Below are positions 52,896 through 60,642 of a stretch of 64,000 nt of DNA, in pieces. The notes below the pieces were generated by a model that saw nothing but the letters and a program-made list of their open reading frames with translations, had not been told where the DNA came from and did no database searches. Each line of letters starts with the position of its first letter. The stretch's first letter is position 1. Origin of the DNA: Bacteroidales bacterium UBA5433 (lineage in GTDB: Bacteria; Bacteroidota; Bacteroidia; Bacteroidales; UBA932); contig DIRP01000026.1 of NCBI GenBank assembly GCA_002427525.1, positions 1 through 64,000 of the forward strand. Reading direction: 5' to 3'. The position numbers were made by a program, and so were the translations under genes.

Positions 52896-53641
52896 AACAC
52901 GGTATTGTACCCCAGCTCAAACATTTCGTCTTTATACTTTAGGTCGTAAGCAGTAAACCGGGCCATTCCTTTGTTTTCTATCACCCGATCTGCCATGTGC
53001 AGGTCTGCCGTTGCACCTGCATGGAACATCATGAAAATACTGCGGTCCGCTATGTAACGGATGGATTTGTTATACGCAAGGTCAGTTTCCGGCACAGGGA
53101 ACAAGTTGATAGCATATACACGTTTGCAGTAGTTGCGGATGGGATTTACCGGTACGTTACGCACCACGCCTCCGTCAACGTAATGTTTCCCGTCTATTTC
53201 AACAGGAGGAAAAAGTACGGGAATGCTGCACGAGGCCAATACGGCCTCGGCAAGCGGTCCGCTTTCAAATACTACTTCTTTGGCTGTTTCCAGGCAGGTG
53301 GCTACAATCTTTACAGGTACCTTCAATTCTTCAAAAGTCTGTACCCGGAACGTTTCCTCTAAGATTTTACGTAGCGGAAGAGAATCTACCAGGTATTCTT
53401 TGGAAAATCGTCGCCCCAAGAAATCCTTCAGTGTCAGGTGTTCAAATGCTTGTAAAATTTCTTCAACGGTAAAGCCTTGACCATAATACGCTGCTACAAT
53501 GGCACCTACACTCGTCCCCGAAACCATTTTAGGGATATGTCCCATTTCCAGCAAACGCTTTAATACGCCAAGGTGGTAATAGCCTCTGGCACCACCGCCG
53601 CCAAAGGCTACTCCCAGTTGGTATTTTTGTTTTCTTATCAT
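52892..53641 (-). CDS. patatin-like phospholipase family protein
   Basis: A 249-residue serine hydrolase of the patatin/RssA group. The oxyanion loop GGGGARG is at 14-20, the nucleophile Ser44 in GTSVG (42-46) and the catalytic Asp156 in the DGG box, so the Ser-Asp dyad is complete. No signal peptide is visible, so it should act in the cytosol. Its start overlaps the beta-barrel gene by 4 bases, which makes it the fifth gene of the ABC/GntR operon. Lipid substrate unknown. Confidence 0.9.
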   Translation of the reverse strand: MIRKQKYQLGVAFGGGGARGYYHLGVLKRLLEMGHIPKMVSGTSVGAIVAAYYGQGFTVEEILQAFEHLTLKDFLGRRFSKEYLVDSLPLRKILEETFRVQTFEELKVPVKIVATCLETAKEVVFESGPLAEAVLASCSIPVLFPPVEIDGKHYVDGGVVRNVPVNPIRNYCKRVYAINLFPVPETDLAYNKSIRYIADRSIFMMFHAGATADLHMADRVIENKGMARFTAYDLKYKDEMFELGYNTVF

Positions 53642-56130
53642 AATACTCCTTCTGTTGTGCCGGTAGAAAGTACTGCAGAGGGATCTATACGCGAAGCTTC
53701 TTCCGGATTTCCTACTTTTCTGGAACGGGCAGCTTTTCCCTGACCAAAACGGATACTGAAACTGAGCCTGATCTTCTGCAGATGCATCCTCTGGTCAATC
53801 TTATATTGTACTCCATTATCCGATTTCAGTACCAGATTGTTCTTAAAAGTACCAAAAATATCGTTAACATTCAAGCTGAGCGTGGCCTTATTGTTCATAA
53901 AATTTTTCTTTATACCTCCGTTTGCAAAAAACATAGGAGCTACTACAAAATAACCGGCCGGCACCTTGCCCTGATACATCCCCATAAGTTCTATCTTCCA
54001 ATTTTTTGACAATACCAGTGTAACCTGTGAATAAATATTAGTAAATACGCCGTTGTTACTGTATACATTGGCTTGGCCCTGCTCCGGTTTCGGTTCCGGT
54101 TCCGGTACCGCTGTATTACCCATATAAATACACGTACCGTTTACAGTCAGGTACAACCATTTGGTAAGTGGCAGTTCACTAATGGATAGAACTCCGCCGG
54201 CCATACTTTGTGTTCCAAAATTATCATACAACAAAATCTTAGTCCCGTCTGCCGTGTAATATGGATTTTGCATAATATAATCCTTTACGTGAGAGTATAA
54301 CAGAGCCAGGTTGTAGTGTGTCTTAAAGTTTACCCCCAATACCACCTGGTCTGACAACTGCGGATCCAGGTTGGGATTTCCCTGGATATAAGAATTGGCA
54401 TCTATGTATGCCCTGAAAGGATTCAACTGGCTAAAAGAAGGCCTGCCAATACGGCTGGTATAAGACAACGTAAACCGCCACGAAGCCGAAGGGTTGTATC
54501 CGGCAAATACTGTTGGAAACACATTGAAATATTGTTTTTTAGTTTGTTCTTGTGCAGAAATCCAATTACCGTTGGCTCCGGTAAACTCTCCCCTAAGTCC
54601 CAGCTTTAACATCCATTTGCTTCCTAACATCCTGCCCACTGAAGCATAAGCAGCAGCAATGTGTTCTGTATAAAGAAATTCGTTCGATAAATCCGGATTG
54701 GGAGTCCATTGTGTATCCAAAAAATCTTCTCGTCGCAGGTTGTTGTCCGTTTGTGTAGTTGCCCACTTGATTCCCGTTTCCAACAGGCCTGTTTTCCAAA
54801 AAGACTGTTGGTAATCCAACCTGCCGGAAAACAAGTGGATGTATTGGTTGCTTTTTTGTCTGAAAATCTGGTCCATCCCAAAACCTTCTACGATGGTATT
54901 TTCCTGAGAGTTTTCAGAGAAAATATCGTAATAGGCATAGTCTGCGTTAAAAGTCAGTTCCTGTGATTTTTCCTCATTAAACAACCCTGTATAATTGATG
55001 TTGGAAGTGATATTTCTATAAGAACTCCCGTTACGGATCACGCTATTTGTTCGGTTGAGCAACTGATTATCAATAAACATATCTGTATAATTCTCCCGGC
55101 CGTAGTTACTCAGGTCCTGATCCTGAAACAGGCCGGTTACAATAAATCCTACCGTATGTTTTTTAGTAAGATAAACGTCGTTAGCCAACTTAGCCGAATG
55201 GCTGACAGAGTTGGACATAAAATCTGAATGGGAGATTTGCTCCATGTTTAGTCCTTCTCCAAAAGTAGTCAGATTGGACAACTCCAGCCCTCTGTTGTCA
55301 ACTCTTCCGTTGTATGTAAACAACGTATTTGTTTTGTCCGTTCTCAAATTTAGGGAGGTCCCGCCACCGCCTTCCTGTTCATACATTTTGTGCTTCATCC
55401 CTCCGTAAAAAGCATTGGCCGTCCCGCTAAATCCTTTGAGCAGGTTTTTCTTCATTTTGATATTGATGATACCACCGGACCCTGCCGCATCGTAACGGGC
55501 CGAGGGGTGTGCCATCAACTCTATCTTATCAATGGTAGTACCGTCCGTAGCCCTAAGGAGGGCTTCCAGCTCCAAACCGCTCAGGTAAGACGGGCGGCCA
55601 TCTATCCAAACGCTTACCGGTTGTCCGTTGAGTTTTACATTTCCCTCCATATCTATCGTTACACCGGGTGCTCTTCGCAACACTTCCAGTGCATTGCTGC
55701 CTTCTGTAGAAACAGCCTGAGATACGTTCATCACTACTTTATCAATCTTATGTTCAATGAGCGGAACTTTTGCCGTAATGACAGCTGTTGTAAGTGTCTG
55801 GACATCTTCCTCCATTTCTACAAAACCCACATTCCATTGCGCCTGTGAAAGTTCAATTTCTATTGTGTTTTCTTTGTAACCTATAAAGGTGGTCACCAAC
55901 TCGTACATACCGTAAGGAATATCCTCCAGTAGAAAAACACCGTCAGTACCGGCAGTAGTGGCAGCAATAACCTGATACAGGCTGTCCCTGACAGCTACTG
56001 TTGCGTAGGCAAGCGGAGTCCTTGTTTCCTTATCCACCACAGTCCCCCTGACGGCAGCCGTATTACGGGCTGCCGAAAGGCTGACTGTCCCAAAAACAAG
56101 AAATAGACCTAATACTATCTTTTTTATCAT
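53638..56130 (-). CDS. outer-membrane beta-barrel protein with carboxypeptidase-like N-domain and plug
   Basis: An 830-residue outer-membrane protein. Residues 1-20 are a signal peptide; about 25-105 a CarboxypepD-regulatory-like domain (VRGTVVDKETRTPLAYATV); about 120-240 a TonB-plug-like part (SNALEVLRRAPGVTID, SARYDAAGSGGIINIK); the rest a large barrel of the OMP_b-brl_3 kind, not a classic SusC. There is no SusD partner. It lies between the GntR regulator (4-base overlap) and the patatin gene (4-base overlap), an unusual place for such a receptor. Confidence 0.88.
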   Translation of the reverse strand: MIKKIVLGLFLVFGTVSLSAARNTAAVRGTVVDKETRTPLAYATVAVRDSLYQVIAATTAGTDGVFLLEDIPYGMYELVTTFIGYKENTIEIELSQAQWNVGFVEMEEDVQTLTTAVITAKVPLIEHKIDKVVMNVSQAVSTEGSNALEVLRRAPGVTIDMEGNVKLNGQPVSVWIDGRPSYLSGLELEALLRATDGTTIDKIELMAHPSARYDAAGSGGIINIKMKKNLLKGFSGTANAFYGGMKHKMYEQEGGGGTSLNLRTDKTNTLFTYNGRVDNRGLELSNLTTFGEGLNMEQISHSDFMSNSVSHSAKLANDVYLTKKHTVGFIVTGLFQDQDLSNYGRENYTDMFIDNQLLNRTNSVIRNGSSYRNITSNINYTGLFNEEKSQELTFNADYAYYDIFSENSQENTIVEGFGMDQIFRQKSNQYIHLFSGRLDYQQSFWKTGLLETGIKWATTQTDNNLRREDFLDTQWTPNPDLSNEFLYTEHIAAAYASVGRMLGSKWMLKLGLRGEFTGANGNWISAQEQTKKQYFNVFPTVFAGYNPSASWRFTLSYTSRIGRPSFSQLNPFRAYIDANSYIQGNPNLDPQLSDQVVLGVNFKTHYNLALLYSHVKDYIMQNPYYTADGTKILLYDNFGTQSMAGGVLSISELPLTKWLYLTVNGTCIYMGNTAVPEPEPKPEQGQANVYSNNGVFTNIYSQVTLVLSKNWKIELMGMYQGKVPAGYFVVAPMFFANGGIKKNFMNNKATLSLNVNDIFGTFKNNLVLKSDNGVQYKIDQRMHLQKIRLSFSIRFGQGKAARSRKVGNPEEASRIDPSAVLSTGTTEGVL

Positions 56131-56486
56131 TGTATGTGTTTTTTATAATATCCTTTAATTTCTTCCATGGTAATACCCAATGTGTCCAATCTGCTGAAGA
56201 AAACAGGCAATTCTTTCGTAAGAAAGCTGTTCTTTAAATCTGCCAAAATTTCCCTGCGTGCTCCCGATGAAACAAAAAAACCGATACCTCTTTTGTTGTA
56301 GATAATTTCTCTTTGCTGCAGGTATTCATAAGTTCTGGCTACCGTATTGGGGTTGACACCCAGCGTAGCCCCCAGTTCCCTCACAGAAGGTATCCGGTCT
56401 TCTTCCTTCCACTCCCCATGCAGGATTTTTTCGCAGACAGATTCTGCGATTTGAAGGTAAATGGCCTGGTGGTCTTTAAATTCCAT
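56127..56486 (-). CDS. GntR-family (YtrA-type) transcriptional repressor
   Basis: A 119-residue winged-helix regulator: HTH at about 10-75 (LQIAESVCEKILHGEW, IPSVRELGATLGVNPNTVARTYEYL, GFFV wing) followed by a short helical C-terminus. This short form, without a ligand domain, is the YtrA subfamily, typically encoded with ABC transporters and acting on its own promoter. A candidate operator lies at 58141-58164. It overlaps the barrel gene by 4 bases and starts 5 bases after the permease gene. Confidence 0.9.
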   Translation of the reverse strand: MEFKDHQAIYLQIAESVCEKILHGEWKEEDRIPSVRELGATLGVNPNTVARTYEYLQQREIIYNKRGIGFFVSSGARREILADLKNSFLTKELPVFFSRLDTLGITMEEIKGYYKKHIQ

Positions 56487-56491
56487 AAGAT

Positions 56492-57301
56492 TTAGTATTT
56501 AGTTGTTTTAATCAACCGGTATGTACCAAACCAGCAAGATGCCGTAACAAGTCCGCCTATACTATACTTCCCTATTACAAGAGCCCTGACAAAGGAATTT
56601 TGCGACAACAACGAGGAAAGACTTCCCATTCCTCTCCAATCACTGTTCTCTAGTTCTTGCGGAAAGTTATCAAGCAGTATTTCTACAAAACGTTCCACAG
56701 CCTCTATGCCAATCGACTTAATTACAAGACCTGCCACTATGCTTAACAAGAGAGCAAATCCCATGAGTACAGCAAATGTTTTGGCCACTTTCTGCCGTTT
56801 GAATACCATATTTCCCAAAACAAACAACGACTGGATTAAAAACATATCAAAAAACACCTTCCCTGAAAACACACCTTCCCAACTGTTGGCAAAAAGAAAG
56901 CCGGATGTATATGAAGGAAACAGCAGGTAAAACAACGTATCCACCACAAACAGAGATACCAACATAGAAAGGGCCACACAAACAAAACTGACTACAAACA
57001 TGCTCAACGTTTTCTCCAGAACAGAAGCCGGAAGCTGCGCATAATGCAGGCCTTTCTTTTTATGATTTACCGTTCCATACAACTTGGAAGGGGAAAAAAC
57101 CAGGGCCATGACAGTCATAAAAACAATAAAAGTCAACCTGGAAAAAACACCGGGAGAAGAGGATGACAACAAGGAGGCCAATAAGAAAACTACGTAAATT
57201 CCGTTCATGCTCAAAACAGTCAAACCAAAATTTGCAGGAAATTCACGGCACTCTTTTAAAAGAAGTGCACCAAACCGTTTTATAGTAAATACATTGTTCA
57301 T
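56492..57301 (-). CDS. ABC transporter permease (six-helix)
   Basis: A 269-residue inner-membrane protein with about six helices (for example IYVVFLLASLL, FIVFMTVMALVFSPSK, FVCVALSMLVSLFVV, FAVLMGFALLLSIVAGLVI), of the ABC-2-like permease kind. It overlaps the ATPase gene by 1 base. It lacks known motifs, so the assignment rests on topology and on its partner. Confidence 0.82.
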   Translation of the reverse strand: MNNVFTIKRFGALLLKECREFPANFGLTVLSMNGIYVVFLLASLLSSSSPGVFSRLTFIVFMTVMALVFSPSKLYGTVNHKKKGLHYAQLPASVLEKTLSMFVVSFVCVALSMLVSLFVVDTLFYLLFPSYTSGFLFANSWEGVFSGKVFFDMFLIQSLFVLGNMVFKRQKVAKTFAVLMGFALLLSIVAGLVIKSIGIEAVERFVEILLDNFPQELENSDWRGMGSLSSLLSQNSFVRALVIGKYSIGGLVTASCWFGTYRLIKTTKY

Positions 57302-58134
57302 TATTTTCCGTTTTTAAAATGTTCTTTGAACCATTCTCTTTGCTTTAGGGCAGCATTAAATAACGTTTCCAGGTTCACCTTTGTATCGGCTCCGGTTGTA
57401 TTGGCTTTAACTAAAGAGTAGCCCAGCGGTGTTTGTTCTGAGTACAACACCCCTTCCGGCTCTTTGGAAGCGGTAATAAAACAAAGTTTTTGTGTAATTT
57501 CTTCAATAGAAGCGTGCAGAAGCACTTGCTTTTGATCCAAAATAATCACGGGATCAATCAGGTTTTCTAAATCCCGTACCTGGTGGGTAGATATAATAAC
57601 CAATTGTTCCTCGCTTATATGCCCGGCCACTGTGCTGCGAAATACAGACTTGGAAGTTATATCCATACCGTTGCTGGGTTCATCCAAAAGTAAAATTTTA
57701 GTATTCAATGCAAGTGCATAAGAAACATGGGCCTTCTTTTGCTGTCCGGCAGACAAATCCCTGAACTTTTTTCTTGGATCTACTTCAAAGCGCTCCATTA
57801 TGGAGCAGAACTGTTCGTAATCAAAGCCGCGGTAAAACGGGCCGTTGTTGCGTACAAACTGGTTGACGGTACCGACAGGATTTTCAGGTTCTTCCGGCAG
57901 GTAAAACACATCTTGCAGAAATTCCGGCTGCCGGGCGTACGGATGAAATCCGTTAACCAGGCACGCTTCTTTTGTACTTTTTTGCAACCCCGCCAGAAAT
58001 TTAAGCAACGTGGTTTTCCCCACCCCGTTCTGTCCTAACAGCCCGTACACATTGCCTTTAGTCAAAGAAAGCGACAAGTCACGTAAGACGTTGTTCTTTG
58101 AATAACTGAATGTTAGGTTATTTATTTGAATCAT
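57301..58134 (-). CDS. ABC transporter ATP-binding protein
   Basis: A 277-residue ABC ATPase: Walker A GQNGVGKT at 34-41, signature LSAGQQ at 127-132, Walker B ILLLDEP at 147-153, with H-loop ISTHQVRD. The C-terminal 60 residues are an extra region as in exporters that work with a membrane-only partner. First gene of the five-gene operon. Confidence 0.94.
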   Translation of the reverse strand: MIQINNLTFSYSKNNVLRDLSLSLTKGNVYGLLGQNGVGKTTLLKFLAGLQKSTKEACLVNGFHPYARQPEFLQDVFYLPEEPENPVGTVNQFVRNNGPFYRGFDYEQFCSIMERFEVDPRKKFRDLSAGQQKKAHVSYALALNTKILLLDEPSNGMDITSKSVFRSTVAGHISEEQLVIISTHQVRDLENLIDPVIILDQKQVLLHASIEEITQKLCFITASKEPEGVLYSEQTPLGYSLVKANTTGADTKVNLETLFNAALKQREWFKEHFKNGK

Positions 58135-58140
58135 TATTAT

Positions 58141-58164
58141 AGTGTATTAGTATATTAGTACACC
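58141..58164. promoter_or_regulatory. candidate YtrA-type operator over the ABC operon start
   Basis: An imperfect inverted repeat AGTGTA-N12-TACACC spans 58141-58164 on the plus strand and contains a perfect 8-base tandem repeat (TATTAGTA twice, 58145-58160). The AGTGTA/TACACT half-sites resemble those I remember for YtrA-type GntR repressors. It lies between the -7 element (58166-58173) and the start codon at 58134, so a bound repressor would cover the transcription start. Confidence 0.6.
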
Positions 58165-58165
58165 G

Positions 58166-58196
58166 CAAAGGTAATAATCTTTTTATTCCCTCCAAA
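58166..58196 (-). promoter_or_regulatory. full-consensus promoter of the ABC-GntR-barrel-patatin operon
   Basis: On the minus strand TTTG (complement of 58193-58196), a 19-base spacer and TACCTTTG (complement of 58166-58173) match the phylum consensus. It is followed at once by the candidate operator. Confidence 0.78.
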
Positions 58197-58214
58197 TTTT
58201 TTTTCATTTTTTGC

Positions 58215-58222
58215 TATCTTTG
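58215..58222 (+). promoter_or_regulatory. -7 element of ftsE
   Basis: TATCTTTG fits TAnnTTTG and lies 15 bases before the ftsE ATG at 58238, which makes the earlier in-frame TTG at 58211 unlikely. Confidence 0.5.
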
Positions 58223-58237
58223 TTTAAAACTTATACA

Positions 58238-58945
58238 ATGGCTCTTATTCAATTATCCGGAGTAGATGTGGTTAAAGACTCCAACCTGATCTTAACCGGA
58301 GTGGACCTTACTTTGGAGGCAGGAGATTTTACCTACCTGGTAGGACGGGTGGGATCCGGAAAAACCTCGCTTATAAAAACACTCATTGGGGAATTTCCCG
58401 TAAAAAAAGGACAGGCAGAAGTTGCCGGTTTTGATCTCGTCAAATTAAAGAGAAGGGAGATACCTTATCTGAGGAGAAAAATTGGAGTGGTCTTTCAAGA
58501 TTTTCAATTGCTCCAGGACCGTTCTGCCAGCGACAACCTGGAATTTGTTTTACGTTCCACTGGCTGGAAAAATAAAAAAGAAATTACACAGCGGATTGAG
58601 CAGGCATTGGACAGTGTTAGCATGCTGCACAAAGGCCATAAATACCCCCACCAACTTTCCGGGGGAGAACAGCAACGCATAGCCATTGCAAGAGCCATAC
58701 TGAACGATCCCCAAATTATTCTGGCTGATGAACCTACCGGAAACCTGGATAGCGACACACAACAGGAAATCATGCAGTTATTTATGGAAATACACGAAAA
58801 ACAACAACCTGCCATGATGGTGGTTACCCACAACCTAAGCTTATTGCAACGGTACCCGGGACGTATATTCACGTGCGAAAAGGGATTGTGTACAGAAATG
58901 GCCGACCGCCTTGAAATTGACCTCTCGGGTTTTATGGAATCATGA
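58238..58945 (+). CDS. ftsE: FtsE-like cell division ATPase
   Basis: A 235-residue ABC ATPase with Walker A GRVGSGKT at 36-43, signature LSGGEQQRIAIARA and Walker B IILADEPTGNLD, plus the FtsE-like GVVFQDFQLLQDRSASDNL. FtsE with FtsX controls septal peptidoglycan hydrolases. ftsX is not adjacent; nth follows with a 4-base overlap. LolD-like lipoprotein export ATPases look similar, so a different partner is possible. Confidence 0.82.
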   Translation: MALIQLSGVDVVKDSNLILTGVDLTLEAGDFTYLVGRVGSGKTSLIKTLIGEFPVKKGQAEVAGFDLVKLKRREIPYLRRKIGVVFQDFQLLQDRSASDNLEFVLRSTGWKNKKEITQRIEQALDSVSMLHKGHKYPHQLSGGEQQRIAIARAILNDPQIILADEPTGNLDSDTQQEIMQLFMEIHEKQQPAMMVVTHNLSLLQRYPGRIFTCEKGLCTEMADRLEIDLSGFMES

Positions 58946-59583
58946 AAACAAAAAAGGAAATAAACGCAATCATTCAATGGTTTCAAACCCATATGCCCCA
59001 TCCGGAGTCTGAGCTCCATTACCAAGATCCTTACAGCCTGATAGTTGCTGTTATTCTTTCAGCGCAATGTACAGATAAAAGGGTCAATCTGGTAACACCT
59101 GCCCTTCTGGAGCGCTTTCCTACCGTGGACCATCTGGCAACAGCTACTCCGGAAGAAGTTTTCCCCTATATCAAATCCGTAACGTATCCCAACAACAAAG
59201 CCCGGCACCTGACAGGCATGGCACAGCGTATTGTGGAACAGTTTGACGGAAAAGTACCTTCTACTACCGAAGAGCTTTGCCAACTGCCCGGTGTGGGACG
59301 AAAGACAGCACACGTAATTGCTTCCGTTGCTTTTGACAAACCGGTTATAGCCGTTGACACGCATGTATTTCGTATTTCCCGCAGGCTGGGATTATCACGC
59401 GGTACAACTCCCCTTGCTGTGGAAAAAGACATGAACCGCCATTTTCCACCTCAACTGAGAGCCAAAGCACACCACTGGCTTATCCTCCACGGCAGGTATG
59501 TCTGTACAGCAAGAAAACCAAAATGCGAATCCTGCGGACTTTCCGGTTTTTGTGATTTTTACAAAAAGGAGCAAACCCCATGA
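58942..59583 (+). CDS. nth: endonuclease III
   Basis: A 213-residue DNA glycosylase/AP lyase for oxidised pyrimidines. The helix-hairpin-helix holds the catalytic Lys in LPGVGRKTAHVIA and the Asp in VDTHVFRIS. The C-terminal [4Fe-4S] cluster motif C-x6-C-x2-C-x5-C is complete (VCTARKPKCESCGLSGFC). It overlaps ftsE and xerD by 4 bases each. Confidence 0.97.
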   Translation: MKTKKEINAIIQWFQTHMPHPESELHYQDPYSLIVAVILSAQCTDKRVNLVTPALLERFPTVDHLATATPEEVFPYIKSVTYPNNKARHLTGMAQRIVEQFDGKVPSTTEELCQLPGVGRKTAHVIASVAFDKPVIAVDTHVFRISRRLGLSRGTTPLAVEKDMNRHFPPQLRAKAHHWLILHGRYVCTARKPKCESCGLSGFCDFYKKEQTP

Positions 59584-60605
59584 AATTACCCGCCGGGACT
59601 CCTGCAGCGTGGACCGATGATGTCCGGCATTTCTTAATGTATTTACGCCTGGAACGCGGCCTGTCGGTAAATACGCAAAAGGCGTACCTGCAGGACATCC
59701 GGCTATTCATCAAGTTCCTTGCGCTCCCGCCTCAGCCCAATGCCTCCGCCTCGGCATCTGCCCTACCCGAATCTGACTCTGCTGCTGCTACTGCTGGCAC
59801 GACCGCCCCTGCTCCGGCCGCCTCCGCCTCGGCAACTCCCATTCCTGACCCGGCTTGTATTGAGCCGGCTCACCTGGAATCATTCCTTGCCTTTATTACC
59901 AATTCCGGTATGTCTTCCAGAACACAGGCTCGTATCCTTTCCGGGCTGAACGCTTTTTTTCGATTTTTAGTAATAGAAAAACGCATAGCAACCAACCCCT
60001 GCACTCCCATAAGGACACCAAAAACAGGCAGATCGCTTCCTGTAGTTCTTTCCCTGCGTGAAATCGAGAGGATACTGGATTCTGTTGATCTGAGTATTCC
60101 GGAAGGGCACCGGAACAAAGCCATTTTGGAAGTACTTTATGGATGTGGCTTGCGCGTTAGTGAACTTACCGAATTAAAATATTCACAAATTTTTCCCGAA
60201 GAAGGTTTTATTCGTATTATTGGCAAAGGTAACAAGCAAAGGCTCGTTCCCATTGGCTCGCACGCCCTGAAGGCGCTTGACCAATATATACCCTGGAGGA
60301 ACTCGTTACACATACTTTCCACTCACGAAGACTTTGTTTTCCTGAACCGCTACGGAAGACCCATTACACGTAATATGGTGTTTTTGATTGTCAAGGAACA
60401 AGCCCGCATAGCAGGGATTAAAAAGAACATATCACCGCATACTTTCAGGCATTCTTTTGCCACACATCTGATAGAAAACGGAGCAGACCTGCGGGCTGTA
60501 CAGGAAATGCTGGGACACAGCAGTATACTCACTACAGAAATGTACACCCATCTGGATACCTCTTTCTGGCAACAGTCCGTACTCAAACACCACCCCCGTC
60601 ATTAA
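59580..60605 (+). CDS. xerD: site-specific tyrosine recombinase XerD
   Basis: A 341-residue recombinase that resolves chromosome dimers at dif with XerC. The active site is complete: Arg192 (GCGLRVSEL), Lys216 (IGKGNKQR), His287 and Arg290 (SPHTFRH), His313 (LGHSS) and Tyr322 (TEMYTHLD). It is about 40 residues longer than usual because of a low-complexity Ala/Ser/Pro/Thr stretch at about 50-93 inside the N-terminal SAM-like core-binding domain. It is part of the ftsE-nth-xerD operon, not flanked by mobile genes. Confidence 0.92.
   Translation: MKLPAGTPAAWTDDVRHFLMYLRLERGLSVNTQKAYLQDIRLFIKFLALPPQPNASASASALPESDSAAATAGTTAPAPAASASATPIPDPACIEPAHLESFLAFITNSGMSSRTQARILSGLNAFFRFLVIEKRIATNPCTPIRTPKTGRSLPVVLSLREIERILDSVDLSIPEGHRNKAILEVLYGCGLRVSELTELKYSQIFPEEGFIRIIGKGNKQRLVPIGSHALKALDQYIPWRNSLHILSTHEDFVFLNRYGRPITRNMVFLIVKEQARIAGIKKNISPHTFRHSFATHLIENGADLRAVQEMLGHSSILTTEMYTHLDTSFWQQSVLKHHPRH
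59727..59855 (+). repeat. low-complexity Ala/Ser/Pro/Thr insert in xerD
   Basis: Codons about 50-92 of xerD contain mostly Ala, Ser, Pro and Thr, with partial repeats (CTCCGCCTCGGCA occurs twice). The base composition is richer in C than the flanking gene. It probably forms a flexible loop in the core-binding domain. Confidence 0.85.
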
Positions 60606-60630
60606 TTGCGGTATGATTGTTGAAAAACAG

Positions 60631-60638
60631 TATATTTG
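60631..60638 (+). promoter_or_regulatory. -7 element directly before the TPR gene start codon
   Basis: TATATTTG fits TAnnTTTG and ends 4 bases before the ATG at 60643, so the transcript would start at, or within a base or so of, the start codon. TTG at 60606-60608 is near the upstream-box position. Confidence 0.45.
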
Positions 60639-60642
60639 CTTC

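Noticed and set aside
53638..56130. SusC-type nutrient receptor in a polysaccharide-utilisation locus
   Set aside because: There is no SusD, no glycoside hydrolase and no hybrid two-component or ECF regulator nearby; the barrel belongs to the OMP_b-brl_3-like kind.
59580..60605. xerD as integrase of a mobile element
   Set aside because: It is translationally coupled to ftsE and nth, and no att-like repeats, phage genes or composition change flank it; only the internal insert is odd.
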